Assembly (NCBI RefSeq): GCF_018728565.1
Contig: NZ_JACSOI010000004.1
Location: 248,001-312,000 of the forward strand
From: Zobellia russellii
GTDB taxonomy: Bacteria > Bacteroidota > Bacteroidia > Flavobacteriales > Flavobacteriaceae
Reading direction: 5' to 3'
Length of the DNA: 64,000 nucleotides
Shown here: piece after piece, positions 7,899 through 15,747 of the stretch
How the letters are laid out: each line of letters begins with the position of its first letter
How positions within the stretch are numbered: position 1 is the first letter of the stretch
Position numbers and translations under genes: made by a program
The notes under the pieces: model-generated
The model's input: the letters and a program-made list of their open reading frames with translations, nothing else
What the model was told of the DNA's origin: nothing
The model's database searches: none

Positions 7899-10028
7899 CT
7901 ATTCTTCTTCGCCGCTTGCTGCTTCCTCTTCCTCGTTGGCCTTGTTTAAATCATGCTTTAAAATGTTGAGCTTTTTTAACTTAGCTTTCCAGGTTTCAAG
8001 CGTTTCTTTATGGGCTTCTACGCGTTTTACCACATCGCGCACCAGCGGGTTGTCCTCTGAGGCATTGGAGAAAAACTGTAGGTTGGTTTCCAGTTGACGT
8101 ATCTCGGCTTTGCTTTCCTCTATTTTTTTACGGATAAAACTACGTTCATTCTGTATGGCGCGCTCATTATCCGCATCTGCCAATTGCTGAATTTTATTAC
8201 CGTATTTAAGCAACTCCGATTCTTGACGGTCAATATCTAATTTCTTGAAAATTCCGTCCAAGATTTTATTGAACTTCTGGTCAATATTTTTCTTTTTGAA
8301 AGGAACCCTTCCATAGGATTTCCATTCGGCAATAAACTCTTTGATTGTTTTTAAATCGTCCTCCCTTTTACCTGAAAGCTCAAAAGCCGATAGCCGTTCC
8401 AAACAGGCACTCTTTTTTTCAAAGTTCTCTTGCTCTTCCTTAAGGCCTTCGTTCTTTAAAGCGTGCAAACGGTCAAAATAATGGTTACAGGCCGTTTTGA
8501 ACTCTTTCCAAATCTTGTCCGAGTATTTTCTAGGTACATGCCCAATTTGCTTCCAATCATTTTGGATGCGCTTCATTTCCGGCGTGGTGCTATCCCACTC
8601 CTCACTGTCCTTTAAGGCAACGGCACGGTCAAGTAGCGCCCGTTTTTTGTCCAGGTTCTCTTGTTGTTCTTTTTTGAGGTTCTTATAATAGGCGTTCTTG
8701 CTTCGGTTAAAGTTGCGTACGGCAGTTTTAAAGGCGTCCCAGGTTTTTTCATTTTGATTTCTAGGTACTTTTCCGGCAGCAAAAAAGGCATTTCTAAGCT
8801 CTTCCAGTTTTTTAATCTGTTGCTGTAGTGCTTTGTGACTGGTGGCCACGTTGGCGGACATAGCTTGGATGGCCGCTATAATTTCGTTTTTGGCAACAAG
8901 GTTTTTTTCGTATTGGGCATCCAATTCCTTGTAATGGTCCTGCCTTCTTTGATGTAAAACCTTAGTGGCATTGCTGAACCGTTCCCAGATTTCCTCGCGG
9001 TGTTCTTGGCCAACGGGTCCAATATCTTCCTTCCAGATTTTATGTAACGTCTGTAAATCCCTAAAAGCAATGGTTAAATCTGGTTCTTTGGCCAATAGTT
9101 CTGCTTGGGCCACCAGTTTTTCCTTTTCTTCTAGGTTGTGCTTAAAATCAAGGTCGCGCAACTCGCGGTTTAGATGAAGGAAATCATAGAAAATCTCTAT
9201 ATGGTGCTGGTAGGTGCGCCATACATTGTTGTATTCCGTTCTTGGAATAGGACCTGCATTGCGCCAGTTTTCCTGAAGTTCTTTGAACGCCTTGTAGGTG
9301 GTGTTCATATCCTCATCTACATTGACCAAACTTTTAAGTTCTTCAATAATTTCAAGGCGCTTGTTAAGGTTTTCTTTTAGATTTTTTTCGAGGGATTTAT
9401 AGTACTGGTTCCGCTTTTCACGGTAATCTGAATACACCTCGTTAAACTGCCTTTTGGTTACGGAATTGTATCTAAAATCTATTTCGTTACCACCACCGTT
9501 TATAAAATCTTCCTTTTTACCTTCTATAAATTCTTGAAATTTCAGGTCGAATTCTGACTTGATTCCGTCTACATGCTTTTTAATGGCCTGTACTTTTTCG
9601 TTACGGACCAATTTTTGAAGCTCTCCCACTAAATTTTCCATAGACATGGAGTGATAGTCCAAAAGCGGAATGGTGTGTCGCTCTTGATTGTCCGTATCCT
9701 CGGCATCTTCGGCATTGTTCTCATCTATTTCTTCCAGTACGGCATCATCATCTTTGGAAGCGGTATCTTTAGTTTCGGCAGTTGTGGCAACTTCCTCCTC
9801 ATCAGTAGATTTTGAAGGGGCCGCTTCTGTTTTTTCTGTTTCGGCGGCTTCCGTAGTTGCTGGCTCTGTTGGAGCATCTTTTTCCTCTGGTGATCCGGAT
9901 GGTTCTTTTTCAGGAATATCTACCACTTCAGAGGCTTCCGTATTTGCGGTAGGCTCCGTAGTTTTGGTGATTTCTTCTTTGTTTTCTTCCCCTACGTTAT
10001 GTTGTAGTTCCCGTTCCTTATCTTCCAT
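7899..10028 (-). CDS. DUF349 repeat protein with acidic N-terminal tail
   Basis: The 709 residues divide into a disordered Glu/Thr/Ala/Pro/Asp-rich tail (about 1-120) and a highly helical body containing about five DUF349 repeats between roughly residues 240 and 620. The repeats are marked by W-x(4)-GPIPR, W-x(4)-IGPVG, AAGKVPR, W-x(3)-IGHVPR and W-x(3)-YGRVPF followed by an aromatic pair. The last 60 residues are a charged coiled coil. DUF349 proteins are widespread in Bacteroidota; I know of no settled biochemical function for this long form. There is no signal peptide, so it is cytoplasmic. It is probably a single-gene unit upstream of aroE on the same strand, with 190 bases before aroE's stop. 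Confidence 0.85.
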   Translation of the reverse strand: MEDKERELQHNVGEENKEEITKTTEPTANTEASEVVDIPEKEPSGSPEEKDAPTEPATTEAAETEKTEAAPSKSTDEEEVATTAETKDTASKDDDAVLEEIDENNAEDAEDTDNQERHTIPLLDYHSMSMENLVGELQKLVRNEKVQAIKKHVDGIKSEFDLKFQEFIEGKKEDFINGGGNEIDFRYNSVTKRQFNEVYSDYREKRNQYYKSLEKNLKENLNKRLEIIEELKSLVNVDEDMNTTYKAFKELQENWRNAGPIPRTEYNNVWRTYQHHIEIFYDFLHLNRELRDLDFKHNLEEKEKLVAQAELLAKEPDLTIAFRDLQTLHKIWKEDIGPVGQEHREEIWERFSNATKVLHQRRQDHYKELDAQYEKNLVAKNEIIAAIQAMSANVATSHKALQQQIKKLEELRNAFFAAGKVPRNQNEKTWDAFKTAVRNFNRSKNAYYKNLKKEQQENLDKKRALLDRAVALKDSEEWDSTTPEMKRIQNDWKQIGHVPRKYSDKIWKEFKTACNHYFDRLHALKNEGLKEEQENFEKKSACLERLSAFELSGKREDDLKTIKEFIAEWKSYGRVPFKKKNIDQKFNKILDGIFKKLDIDRQESELLKYGNKIQQLADADNERAIQNERSFIRKKIEESKAEIRQLETNLQFFSNASEDNPLVRDVVKRVEAHKETLETWKAKLKKLNILKHDLNKANEEEEAASGEEE

Positions 10029-10219
10029 CGTTTCTGAGATATTGATTTTGCAAAATGCAAGGGTAAGATACTAACAACCAATCTAACATCAAAAGGTATG
10101 GGGGTATTTTAGCTTTTGAGTGCGATAGAAATATTTCCTAAGGCCCAGAAAATGGCAGGGCAGCCGAAAGATGCTTGGTCTTAGGTAGTTATGTTTAAGG
10201 TGATGGGAGCAAAGACAGA

Positions 10220-10960
10220 TTAACTTTCTTGCCAAATCTCCCAAGAACGGTCCGCTTGAAGTTCCAGCATGCGCAAACCATTGGAAATTTGGGCGCCTTT
10301 GGCCTCTCCGGCGGCTAGAAAAGCCGTTTTTTCCGGGTTGTAAATCAGGTCGAACAGAAAATGCTGGTCAGTTATAAATTCATAGGGTAGGGCAGGCCGC
10401 TGCTCAATATTGGGGTGTGTTCCCAAGGGCGTACAATTTACTAGAATGGTGTGTTCCTTTAATACCTCTTCCGTTACTTGGTCGTAACTTATTTTGTTCT
10501 TCCCCGGATTTCTTGAAACGAAAACATAGGAAATACCAAGTTCACCCAAAACATAGGCCACGGCTTTAGAAGCGCCGCCTGTACCTAAAATAAGTGCTTT
10601 GGTATGATGTGGTTTTAGGAAAGGCGCCATGGCATTTTTAAACCCATAGGCATCGGTATTAAATCCTTTCAGCCCGTTTTTTGAGAACTGTATGGTATTT
10701 ACGGCTCCTATTTTTTCGGCTTCGGGGTCTAGCTCTGTGAGGAAAGGCATTACCTCCTGCTTGTACGGAATGGTAACGTTCATTCCCTTAATATCCGAGT
10801 TGTTGTCCAATACGTCCTGAATTTCTTCAATAGCCTGAAAATCGAAGTTTTCGTACGAATGGTCCTCCAAACCTAAATCCGCAAATTTTTGGGTGAAATA
10901 CCCTCTGGAGAATGAATATGAAATGTCTTTACCTACTAGTCCGAATCGTACTTTTTTCAT
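10220..10960 (-). CDS. aroE: shikimate dehydrogenase
   Basis: AroE reduces 3-dehydroshikimate to shikimate with NADPH in aromatic amino acid synthesis. The catalytic lysine is Lys67 in NVTIPYKQE and the catalytic aspartate is Asp103 in FNTDAYGF. The N-terminal substrate serines lie in SYSFSRGYF, replacing the more usual SxSxSP. The nucleotide-binding loop is GTGGASKAVAY (about 127-137). The 246-residue length is on the short side of normal. The gene follows the two DUF368 genes on the same strand with only 31 bases between, suggesting one transcript. Confidence 0.93.
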   Translation of the reverse strand: MKKVRFGLVGKDISYSFSRGYFTQKFADLGLEDHSYENFDFQAIEEIQDVLDNNSDIKGMNVTIPYKQEVMPFLTELDPEAEKIGAVNTIQFSKNGLKGFNTDAYGFKNAMAPFLKPHHTKALILGTGGASKAVAYVLGELGISYVFVSRNPGKNKISYDQVTEEVLKEHTILVNCTPLGTHPNIEQRPALPYEFITDQHFLFDLIYNPEKTAFLAAGEAKGAQISNGLRMLELQADRSWEIWQES

Positions 10961-10991
10961 TTTTAATATTTAGGCTAAAGTGTAAAATAGT

Positions 10992-12026
10992 TTATGCTTG
11001 CTGTGTTAACTCCGTATTCTTACGTGTCTTTCCGTACCAGTCCAATACCAATAAAATGGCAATACCAAAGACCACAAAAAATAAGGCCCACCAGGTTTCC
11101 GAAGTAGTCAGATCGGGAAAGAAACGTTCATAGTTGCTTATAATCTCTTTTCCGTTGCTATCCAAAACCAATTCTCCTGAGGCATCGGTTTTAAAAATAG
11201 TACGTTTCCATGGCCAAACCACGCCCAGAGACCCAGTTATAAAGCCTATGATAACGGCCGTGGTAATGTGTTTGTAGTTCTTAAGAACATAGGTCAGAAG
11301 ATGGGAAAGGCTAACCAAGCCCGTTGCTGAACCGGCCGTAAACACGGCCAAAATGATTAAAGTGTCCAAGCGTTCCTTATTACTGGTAAAACTGTAATCG
11401 CCTTGTAAAACTTCTGCAAAAGTATCGTAGAGGGCATTAACGGAATCTACCAATAACAGCACGTAATTGCCCAAAAGAATAAGTATAAAGGAGCCGGAAA
11501 GACCCGGTAACGTCATACCGGATACACTAATAATACCGCAGACGAAAATAAAAAACAGATTGTCGTTCTCTTTGGCAGGATTTAAAAAACTTATGGATAT
11601 ACCTACAATAAGACCTATAATGCCGGCCGTTATGGTTTTTTTGTTCCAGTGTTCAAAGTCCTTTGAAATGTAATAGATAGAACCTAAAATCATACCAAAG
11701 AATGCGGCCCAGACAAAGAGTTCTTTTTGCTCCAAGAAATAATCCAAGAGTTTGGAAACACTAAAATAGCTGACCAGCATTCCAAAAATCAAAAGGGAGA
11801 GAAACGTACCGTTAATATACCTGAAGAAGCTCTTGAACCTACCGTTTAGTAATAGCTTGAATGCTTTGCGGTTTATTTTTTGAAGCGAGTAAATAAACTC
11901 TTCATAAAAACCACCCACAAATGCAACAATACCTCCTGATACACCGGGCACTTTATTAGCGGCACCCATGCACAGACCTTTTATGACCAAAAAGAATTTG
12001 TCAAGAAATGTTCTGGTATTGTACAT
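10992..12026 (-). CDS. DUF368 membrane protein, second copy
   Basis: This 344-residue polytopic membrane protein has the DUF368 signature near its start (GAANKVPGVSGGIVAF) and the repeated inner half (SGMTLPGLSGSFILILLGNY). DUF368 proteins (PopT type) have been shown in other bacteria to return undecaprenyl phosphate, the lipid carrier of wall and polysaccharide synthesis, across the inner membrane. That function is inferred here by family. It lies 11 bases downstream of a clear paralogue, so the pair arose by tandem duplication or is kept as a pair. It differs from its neighbour in GAAN versus GAAD and in a longer C-terminal loop before the last membrane segment. Confidence 0.88.
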   Translation of the reverse strand: MYNTRTFLDKFFLVIKGLCMGAANKVPGVSGGIVAFVGGFYEEFIYSLQKINRKAFKLLLNGRFKSFFRYINGTFLSLLIFGMLVSYFSVSKLLDYFLEQKELFVWAAFFGMILGSIYYISKDFEHWNKKTITAGIIGLIVGISISFLNPAKENDNLFFIFVCGIISVSGMTLPGLSGSFILILLGNYVLLLVDSVNALYDTFAEVLQGDYSFTSNKERLDTLIILAVFTAGSATGLVSLSHLLTYVLKNYKHITTAVIIGFITGSLGVVWPWKRTIFKTDASGELVLDSNGKEIISNYERFFPDLTTSETWWALFFVVFGIAILLVLDWYGKTRKNTELTQQA

Positions 12027-12037
12027 GAAAAGGGGAC

Positions 12038-12952
12038 TTATTTTTTAGAAGCGGTTCTTTCAAGGATGAAAATTACCAAGAAACCGGCCAATGCCGCTAT
12101 AACGGCAATCATAAGTTGATTGTCGCCATCAAAATTAAACGGACTTACATTTTCGTCTATGGTAATGATTTTTTCACCAATGGTTTTGGTATCCAGTACT
12201 CTTTTCCAAGGCCATATTTTGTTAAGCGACCCCACTATAAAGCCGGTCAGCAAAGCCAAGGTTAGATTCTTTTGATTATTGAACATCCACTTTAAAAGCT
12301 TGGCAAAACTCAAAAGACCGAATATAGCCCCAACACCTACAGTACCAATGATCTTAAAATCCAGATTATGAACAGCATCAATAATGGTTTTATACGATCC
12401 TAACAGAACCAAAATAAAAGCTCCGGAAATACCTGGAAGAATCATGGCACAAATGGCTAAAGCCCCTGAAAGAAAAAGATAGGGAAGGCTATCCGCACTT
12501 TCCGAAGGGGGTAAAATAGTAATGTAATAGGCCACGGCAGCTCCCAAAATTAGAGCAATAATCGTTTTTGCGTTCCATTTTTGAACCTCTTTCCCTACGA
12601 GTAGGATACTTGCTATAACCAGTCCAAAAAAGAAAGACCAGATAAGGATTGGCTTATTTTCCAACAACCAGCTTACCAGTTTTGCCAAGGATAGAACGCT
12701 TATAGCAATCCCGGCAAAAAGGGCCAATAGAAAATTTCCGTTCAGTTTGTTCCAAGCGGCTTTTAGTCCGTTTTCCTTAAGCTCCTTAAAAAGGGAAAGG
12801 TCTACATTGTTAATAGAGGTGATAAGTTCTTCGTAGATTCCGGAAATAAAGGCAATTGTGCCTCCTGAGACTCCTGGTACAACATCGGCGGCGCCCATGG
12901 CCATACCTTTTAAGGTAATGAAAGTATAGTCTAAAAAGTTTCTTTTTTCCAT
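12038..12952 (-). CDS. DUF368 membrane protein, first copy
   Basis: This 304-residue polytopic membrane protein has the canonical DUF368 motif GAADVVPGVSGGTIAF (about residues 20-35) and the second-half motif CAMILPGISGAFILVLLGSY (about 166-185). By family it is a candidate undecaprenyl-phosphate translocase (PopT type). It is the first gene of a unit DUF368-DUF368-aroE, preceded by a TATTTTTG element at 12973-12980 and separated from the upstream TPR gene by a strong hairpin. The shorter spacing between halves makes it the more standard copy of the two. Confidence 0.9.
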   Translation of the reverse strand: MEKRNFLDYTFITLKGMAMGAADVVPGVSGGTIAFISGIYEELITSINNVDLSLFKELKENGLKAAWNKLNGNFLLALFAGIAISVLSLAKLVSWLLENKPILIWSFFFGLVIASILLVGKEVQKWNAKTIIALILGAAVAYYITILPPSESADSLPYLFLSGALAICAMILPGISGAFILVLLGSYKTIIDAVHNLDFKIIGTVGVGAIFGLLSFAKLLKWMFNNQKNLTLALLTGFIVGSLNKIWPWKRVLDTKTIGEKIITIDENVSPFNFDGDNQLMIAVIAALAGFLVIFILERTASKK

Positions 12953-12972
12953 GTGGTTTGTTCGTTGAAAAG

Positions 12973-12980
12973 CAAAAATA
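12973..12980 (-). promoter_or_regulatory. -7 promoter element before the DUF368 pair
   Basis: On the minus strand this reads TATTTTTG, a full match to the Bacteroidota -7 consensus TAnnTTTG, 20 bases before the ATG. No TTG was found at the expected -33 spacing, so the promoter call rests on one box and its position just after a terminator-like hairpin. Confidence 0.45.
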
Positions 12981-13011
12981 GCTTTTAAAATTTGAACGTA
13001 GGAAAAAATGG

Positions 13012-13057
13012 ACCAAGCCCTTATAATTTTAAACTAGAAAAATTATAAGGGCTTGGT
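13012..13057 (-). terminator. 19-bp perfect hairpin after the TPR gene
   Basis: A perfect 19-base inverted repeat (arms 13012-13030 and 13039-13057) encloses an 8-base loop. The base of the stem is GC-rich (ACCAAGCCC) and a T-rich run follows on the minus strand. It sits 11 bases after the stop of the TPR gene and before the DUF368 promoter, the expected place for an intrinsic terminator. Confidence 0.7.
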
Positions 13058-13067
13058 AATTAAATGT

Positions 13068-14468
13068 TTATTTTGAAGATTTTTCGGCTTTTTCTACAGC
13101 TTTTAAAACCCACTCGGATTTGGTATACTGAGGAAATTCCTCAAAGAATAGCGGTAATTTTTGAATATCTATTTTTAATGCGTCCATCAAACAAATACGA
13201 CCGTTAATAATATCGTTATTAGCTAAATGAAAACCGGCCGCTTTGTATTTAAGTTCTGCATTGTCCGGATAGAATTCCTGTCCTTGGGCCAAAATCTGTA
13301 ATGCGCTGGTAGCGTCTTCATTGTTAAGGACTACATCTGCCCAGTTAAGCCATGTCTTTAGTTCGTAATTGCCTAGGTCTACAGCTTGTTTAAAGGCAAA
13401 ATCTGCCTGATCATACTTCTTAAGCGCAGCATTAATGTAGGCGCACTTCTTCCAGTATAGAGGGTTTTCGCCATCAATATTCAAAGCCTTGTTTACGTAA
13501 TAAAGGGCTTTTGTATAGTTTTCCCTTCTATAATAAAAATCGGTGATGGCCAACCAACCTTTGTCCAATAACGGGTCTTCATGAACGGTATGGTAGTAAT
13601 AATACTTGGCCATATCGTCATTCTGCAGCCGCTCATGACATTTGCCTATTCTTAGATATGCATGCGAAGTTGGGTCCTCCATTTTAATGGTAGTCTCATA
13701 ATTCTCAATGGCCTCATTGTATTTGCCCAGTTTTTCAAGCACTTTCCCTTTCTCAAAATATGCACCAATAAAGGTGTCATCGGATATAATGGCAAAGTCA
13801 AATGCCGCGAGTGCCTCAGTATACATTTTTTTATACATATACTGCTTTCCAAGCTGATGCCATGCTACCTCGCAATAAGGGTTGCGCTCTAGGTAATCGT
13901 TCAAGTACACAATGGCACCATCATGATCTTCCAAAAATTCAAAACAGTAAATAACATTGTAAAGTGAGGAGTAGTCCTGTTCATCAAAAGATACACAGCG
14001 CATGAAACTCTCTTTGGCCAGTTTAAAATCGTCCATAAAGAGGTACTCCATTCCTAGTAGGGAATGAATATCAAAGCTGTTTTCTGCTAAATCCAAGGCT
14101 TGGTTAAGCAGGGCTACCGCCGCTTCGTGATTGTCTTTTTTAGAATATATGTTAGCGCGCTGAATAAAGATTTCCTCATTGGTAGCGTCTAATATTTGAA
14201 GTTCGTCCAGATACTGCTCCGCAATATCCAGTTGGTTTTCAAAAACCAATACCTCAATATTCAACAACTTCAGTTCAATAGAATCTGGGTGCTGTTGCAG
14301 ACCAATTTTAATTGCTTTTTTCGCTAGCGCTATTTTGCCGTTGTTCAAATAGTGATGTATGATGTCTTCAAAATCTTCGGCATCAAAGAAATAGATGTCG
14401 TCGGTTTTAAGCATCGATTCAAACTTGGCAATCGGCCTATTGGGCCTTTCGTTGGATTCTAACGCCAT
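13068..14468 (-). CDS. tetratricopeptide-repeat protein
   Basis: This 466-residue protein consists almost wholly of TPR helix pairs, roughly ten, recognisable by repeated A-x(3)-Y/F and W-x(2)-LG spacings (for example GAIVYLNDYLERNPYCEVAWHQ, shortened here, and the segments starting TEALAAFDFA and NEAIENYETT). It has no signal peptide or membrane segment, so it is likely a cytoplasmic scaffold. Its partner is unknown. It follows the class III aminotransferase on the same strand with a gap of about 97 bases and ends at a strong hairpin, so it may be the last gene of the purA-side transcript. Confidence 0.85.
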   Translation of the reverse strand: MALESNERPNRPIAKFESMLKTDDIYFFDAEDFEDIIHHYLNNGKIALAKKAIKIGLQQHPDSIELKLLNIEVLVFENQLDIAEQYLDELQILDATNEEIFIQRANIYSKKDNHEAAVALLNQALDLAENSFDIHSLLGMEYLFMDDFKLAKESFMRCVSFDEQDYSSLYNVIYCFEFLEDHDGAIVYLNDYLERNPYCEVAWHQLGKQYMYKKMYTEALAAFDFAIISDDTFIGAYFEKGKVLEKLGKYNEAIENYETTIKMEDPTSHAYLRIGKCHERLQNDDMAKYYYYHTVHEDPLLDKGWLAITDFYYRRENYTKALYYVNKALNIDGENPLYWKKCAYINAALKKYDQADFAFKQAVDLGNYELKTWLNWADVVLNNEDATSALQILAQGQEFYPDNAELKYKAAGFHLANNDIINGRICLMDALKIDIQKLPLFFEEFPQYTKSEWVLKAVEKAEKSSK

Positions 14469-14565
14469 AGGAACGTTTTGGTTAAACTATGTTATTAAAA
14501 GTAGCCTTTTGAATGGCACTTTTAAACGTGATTACACCTATATTATTAACAAATTAGTTAACAGG

Positions 14566-15747
14566 TTATTGCTTATAACCTTCTAAAACTTCAAGGATTA
14601 TGCCACAACCGCTTTCAATCTCGTCTGTTGAAATGGTTAAAGGCGGAGAAATCCGAACCGCTTTGGGCTCAAAAAGTAACCAAAATAGAATTAAACCTTT
14701 CTTGGCACAGGTTAGTACCAAATGGTTGGCTATTTCGGCATTTTCCAGAATCAAAGCCAGCATAAGCCCTTTTCCCCTAATTTCTTTAATTAGTCGGTGT
14801 TGAAGCAGTTTTCTAACAAGGGCTTCTTTTATAAGGGTTTGAGAGATAAGTTGCGTTTCCGTAATTTCTTTAAGCGTGGCCAAGCAGGCCGCTGCAATGA
14901 CCGGATTTCCACCAAAAGTGGTAATATGGCCTAATTTAGGGCTGTCCTGTAGGGTAGCCATGAGTTTTTGGGATGCGGTAAATGCACCAACGGGAAGTCC
15001 GGAAGCCATTCCTTTTCCGGTAACCAAAATATCGGGAACACAGTCATAATGCTCAAAAGCGAACAGTTTTCCCGTACGGCCAAAACCAGGTTGAATCTCA
15101 TCTAAAATGAGCAAAGTGCCCGTTTCGTTACAGCGCTGACGCACTTTTTTTAAATACCCGTTTTTAGGCTCAATAAAACCGGCACCTCCTTGTATGGTCT
15201 CTAAAATGACCCCGGCCGTCTTTCTGGTTATTTTTTTTAAATCGTCTTCGTTATTAAATTCAATAAAACCTACATCCGGTAGAAGCGGCCTAAACGCACT
15301 TTTTCGTTCTTCATAGCCCATTAAGCTTAAACTGCCCATGGTATTGCCATGGTAGGCGTGCCGCGCAGCCAGTAATTGGCTTCTTCCCGTAGCTCTTCTT
15401 GCCAGCTTTATGGCGCCCTCAACGGCTTCCGTTCCGCTGTTGACCATATACGTGGTCTCCAAAGAATCCGATAAAAGCGATGCCAGCAATTTTGTGTAAG
15501 CTACGGCAGGTTGCTGAACATACTCCCCATATACCATAACATGCATATAGGTTTCCGTTTGTTCCTGAATGGCGGCCACTACTTTAGGGTGACAATGGCC
15601 AAGACTACATGCTGAAACCCCTGCAACAAAATCTAAATGAGCGTTGCCCTTGGTGTCATAAATATAACTGCCCTTAGCGTGCGAAACCTCTAAAGCCAAC
15701 GGATGTGGTGAGGTTTGCGCCTGATATTTTAAAAAATCTTGTTTCAT
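14566..15747 (-). CDS. class III (acetylornithine-type) aminotransferase
   Basis: This is a PLP-dependent fold-type I enzyme of 393 residues. The glycine-rich and PLP-stacking region HAYHGNTMGSLSL, the aspartate motif LILDEIQPGFGRTG, and the Schiff-base lysine in LVTGKGMASGLPVGAF are all present. The sequence sits in the acetylornithine/ornithine/GABA aminotransferase group, but the exact amino donor cannot be read. No arginine-synthesis genes are nearby; instead it is translationally coupled (4-base ATGA overlap) to the OstA-like gene upstream. General database names would be aspartate aminotransferase family protein; a specific argD name is not justified. Confidence 0.88.
   Translation of the reverse strand: MKQDFLKYQAQTSPHPLALEVSHAKGSYIYDTKGNAHLDFVAGVSACSLGHCHPKVVAAIQEQTETYMHVMVYGEYVQQPAVAYTKLLASLLSDSLETTYMVNSGTEAVEGAIKLARRATGRSQLLAARHAYHGNTMGSLSLMGYEERKSAFRPLLPDVGFIEFNNEDDLKKITRKTAGVILETIQGGAGFIEPKNGYLKKVRQRCNETGTLLILDEIQPGFGRTGKLFAFEHYDCVPDILVTGKGMASGLPVGAFTASQKLMATLQDSPKLGHITTFGGNPVIAAACLATLKEITETQLISQTLIKEALVRKLLQHRLIKEIRGKGLMLALILENAEIANHLVLTCAKKGLILFWLLFEPKAVRISPPLTISTDEIESGCGIILEVLEGYKQ

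Noticed and set aside
9688-10074. Plus-strand Ser/Val/Ala-rich open frame opposite the acidic tail
   Set aside because: It is the antisense shadow of a Glu/Thr/Ala-rich low-complexity coding region and resembles no protein.
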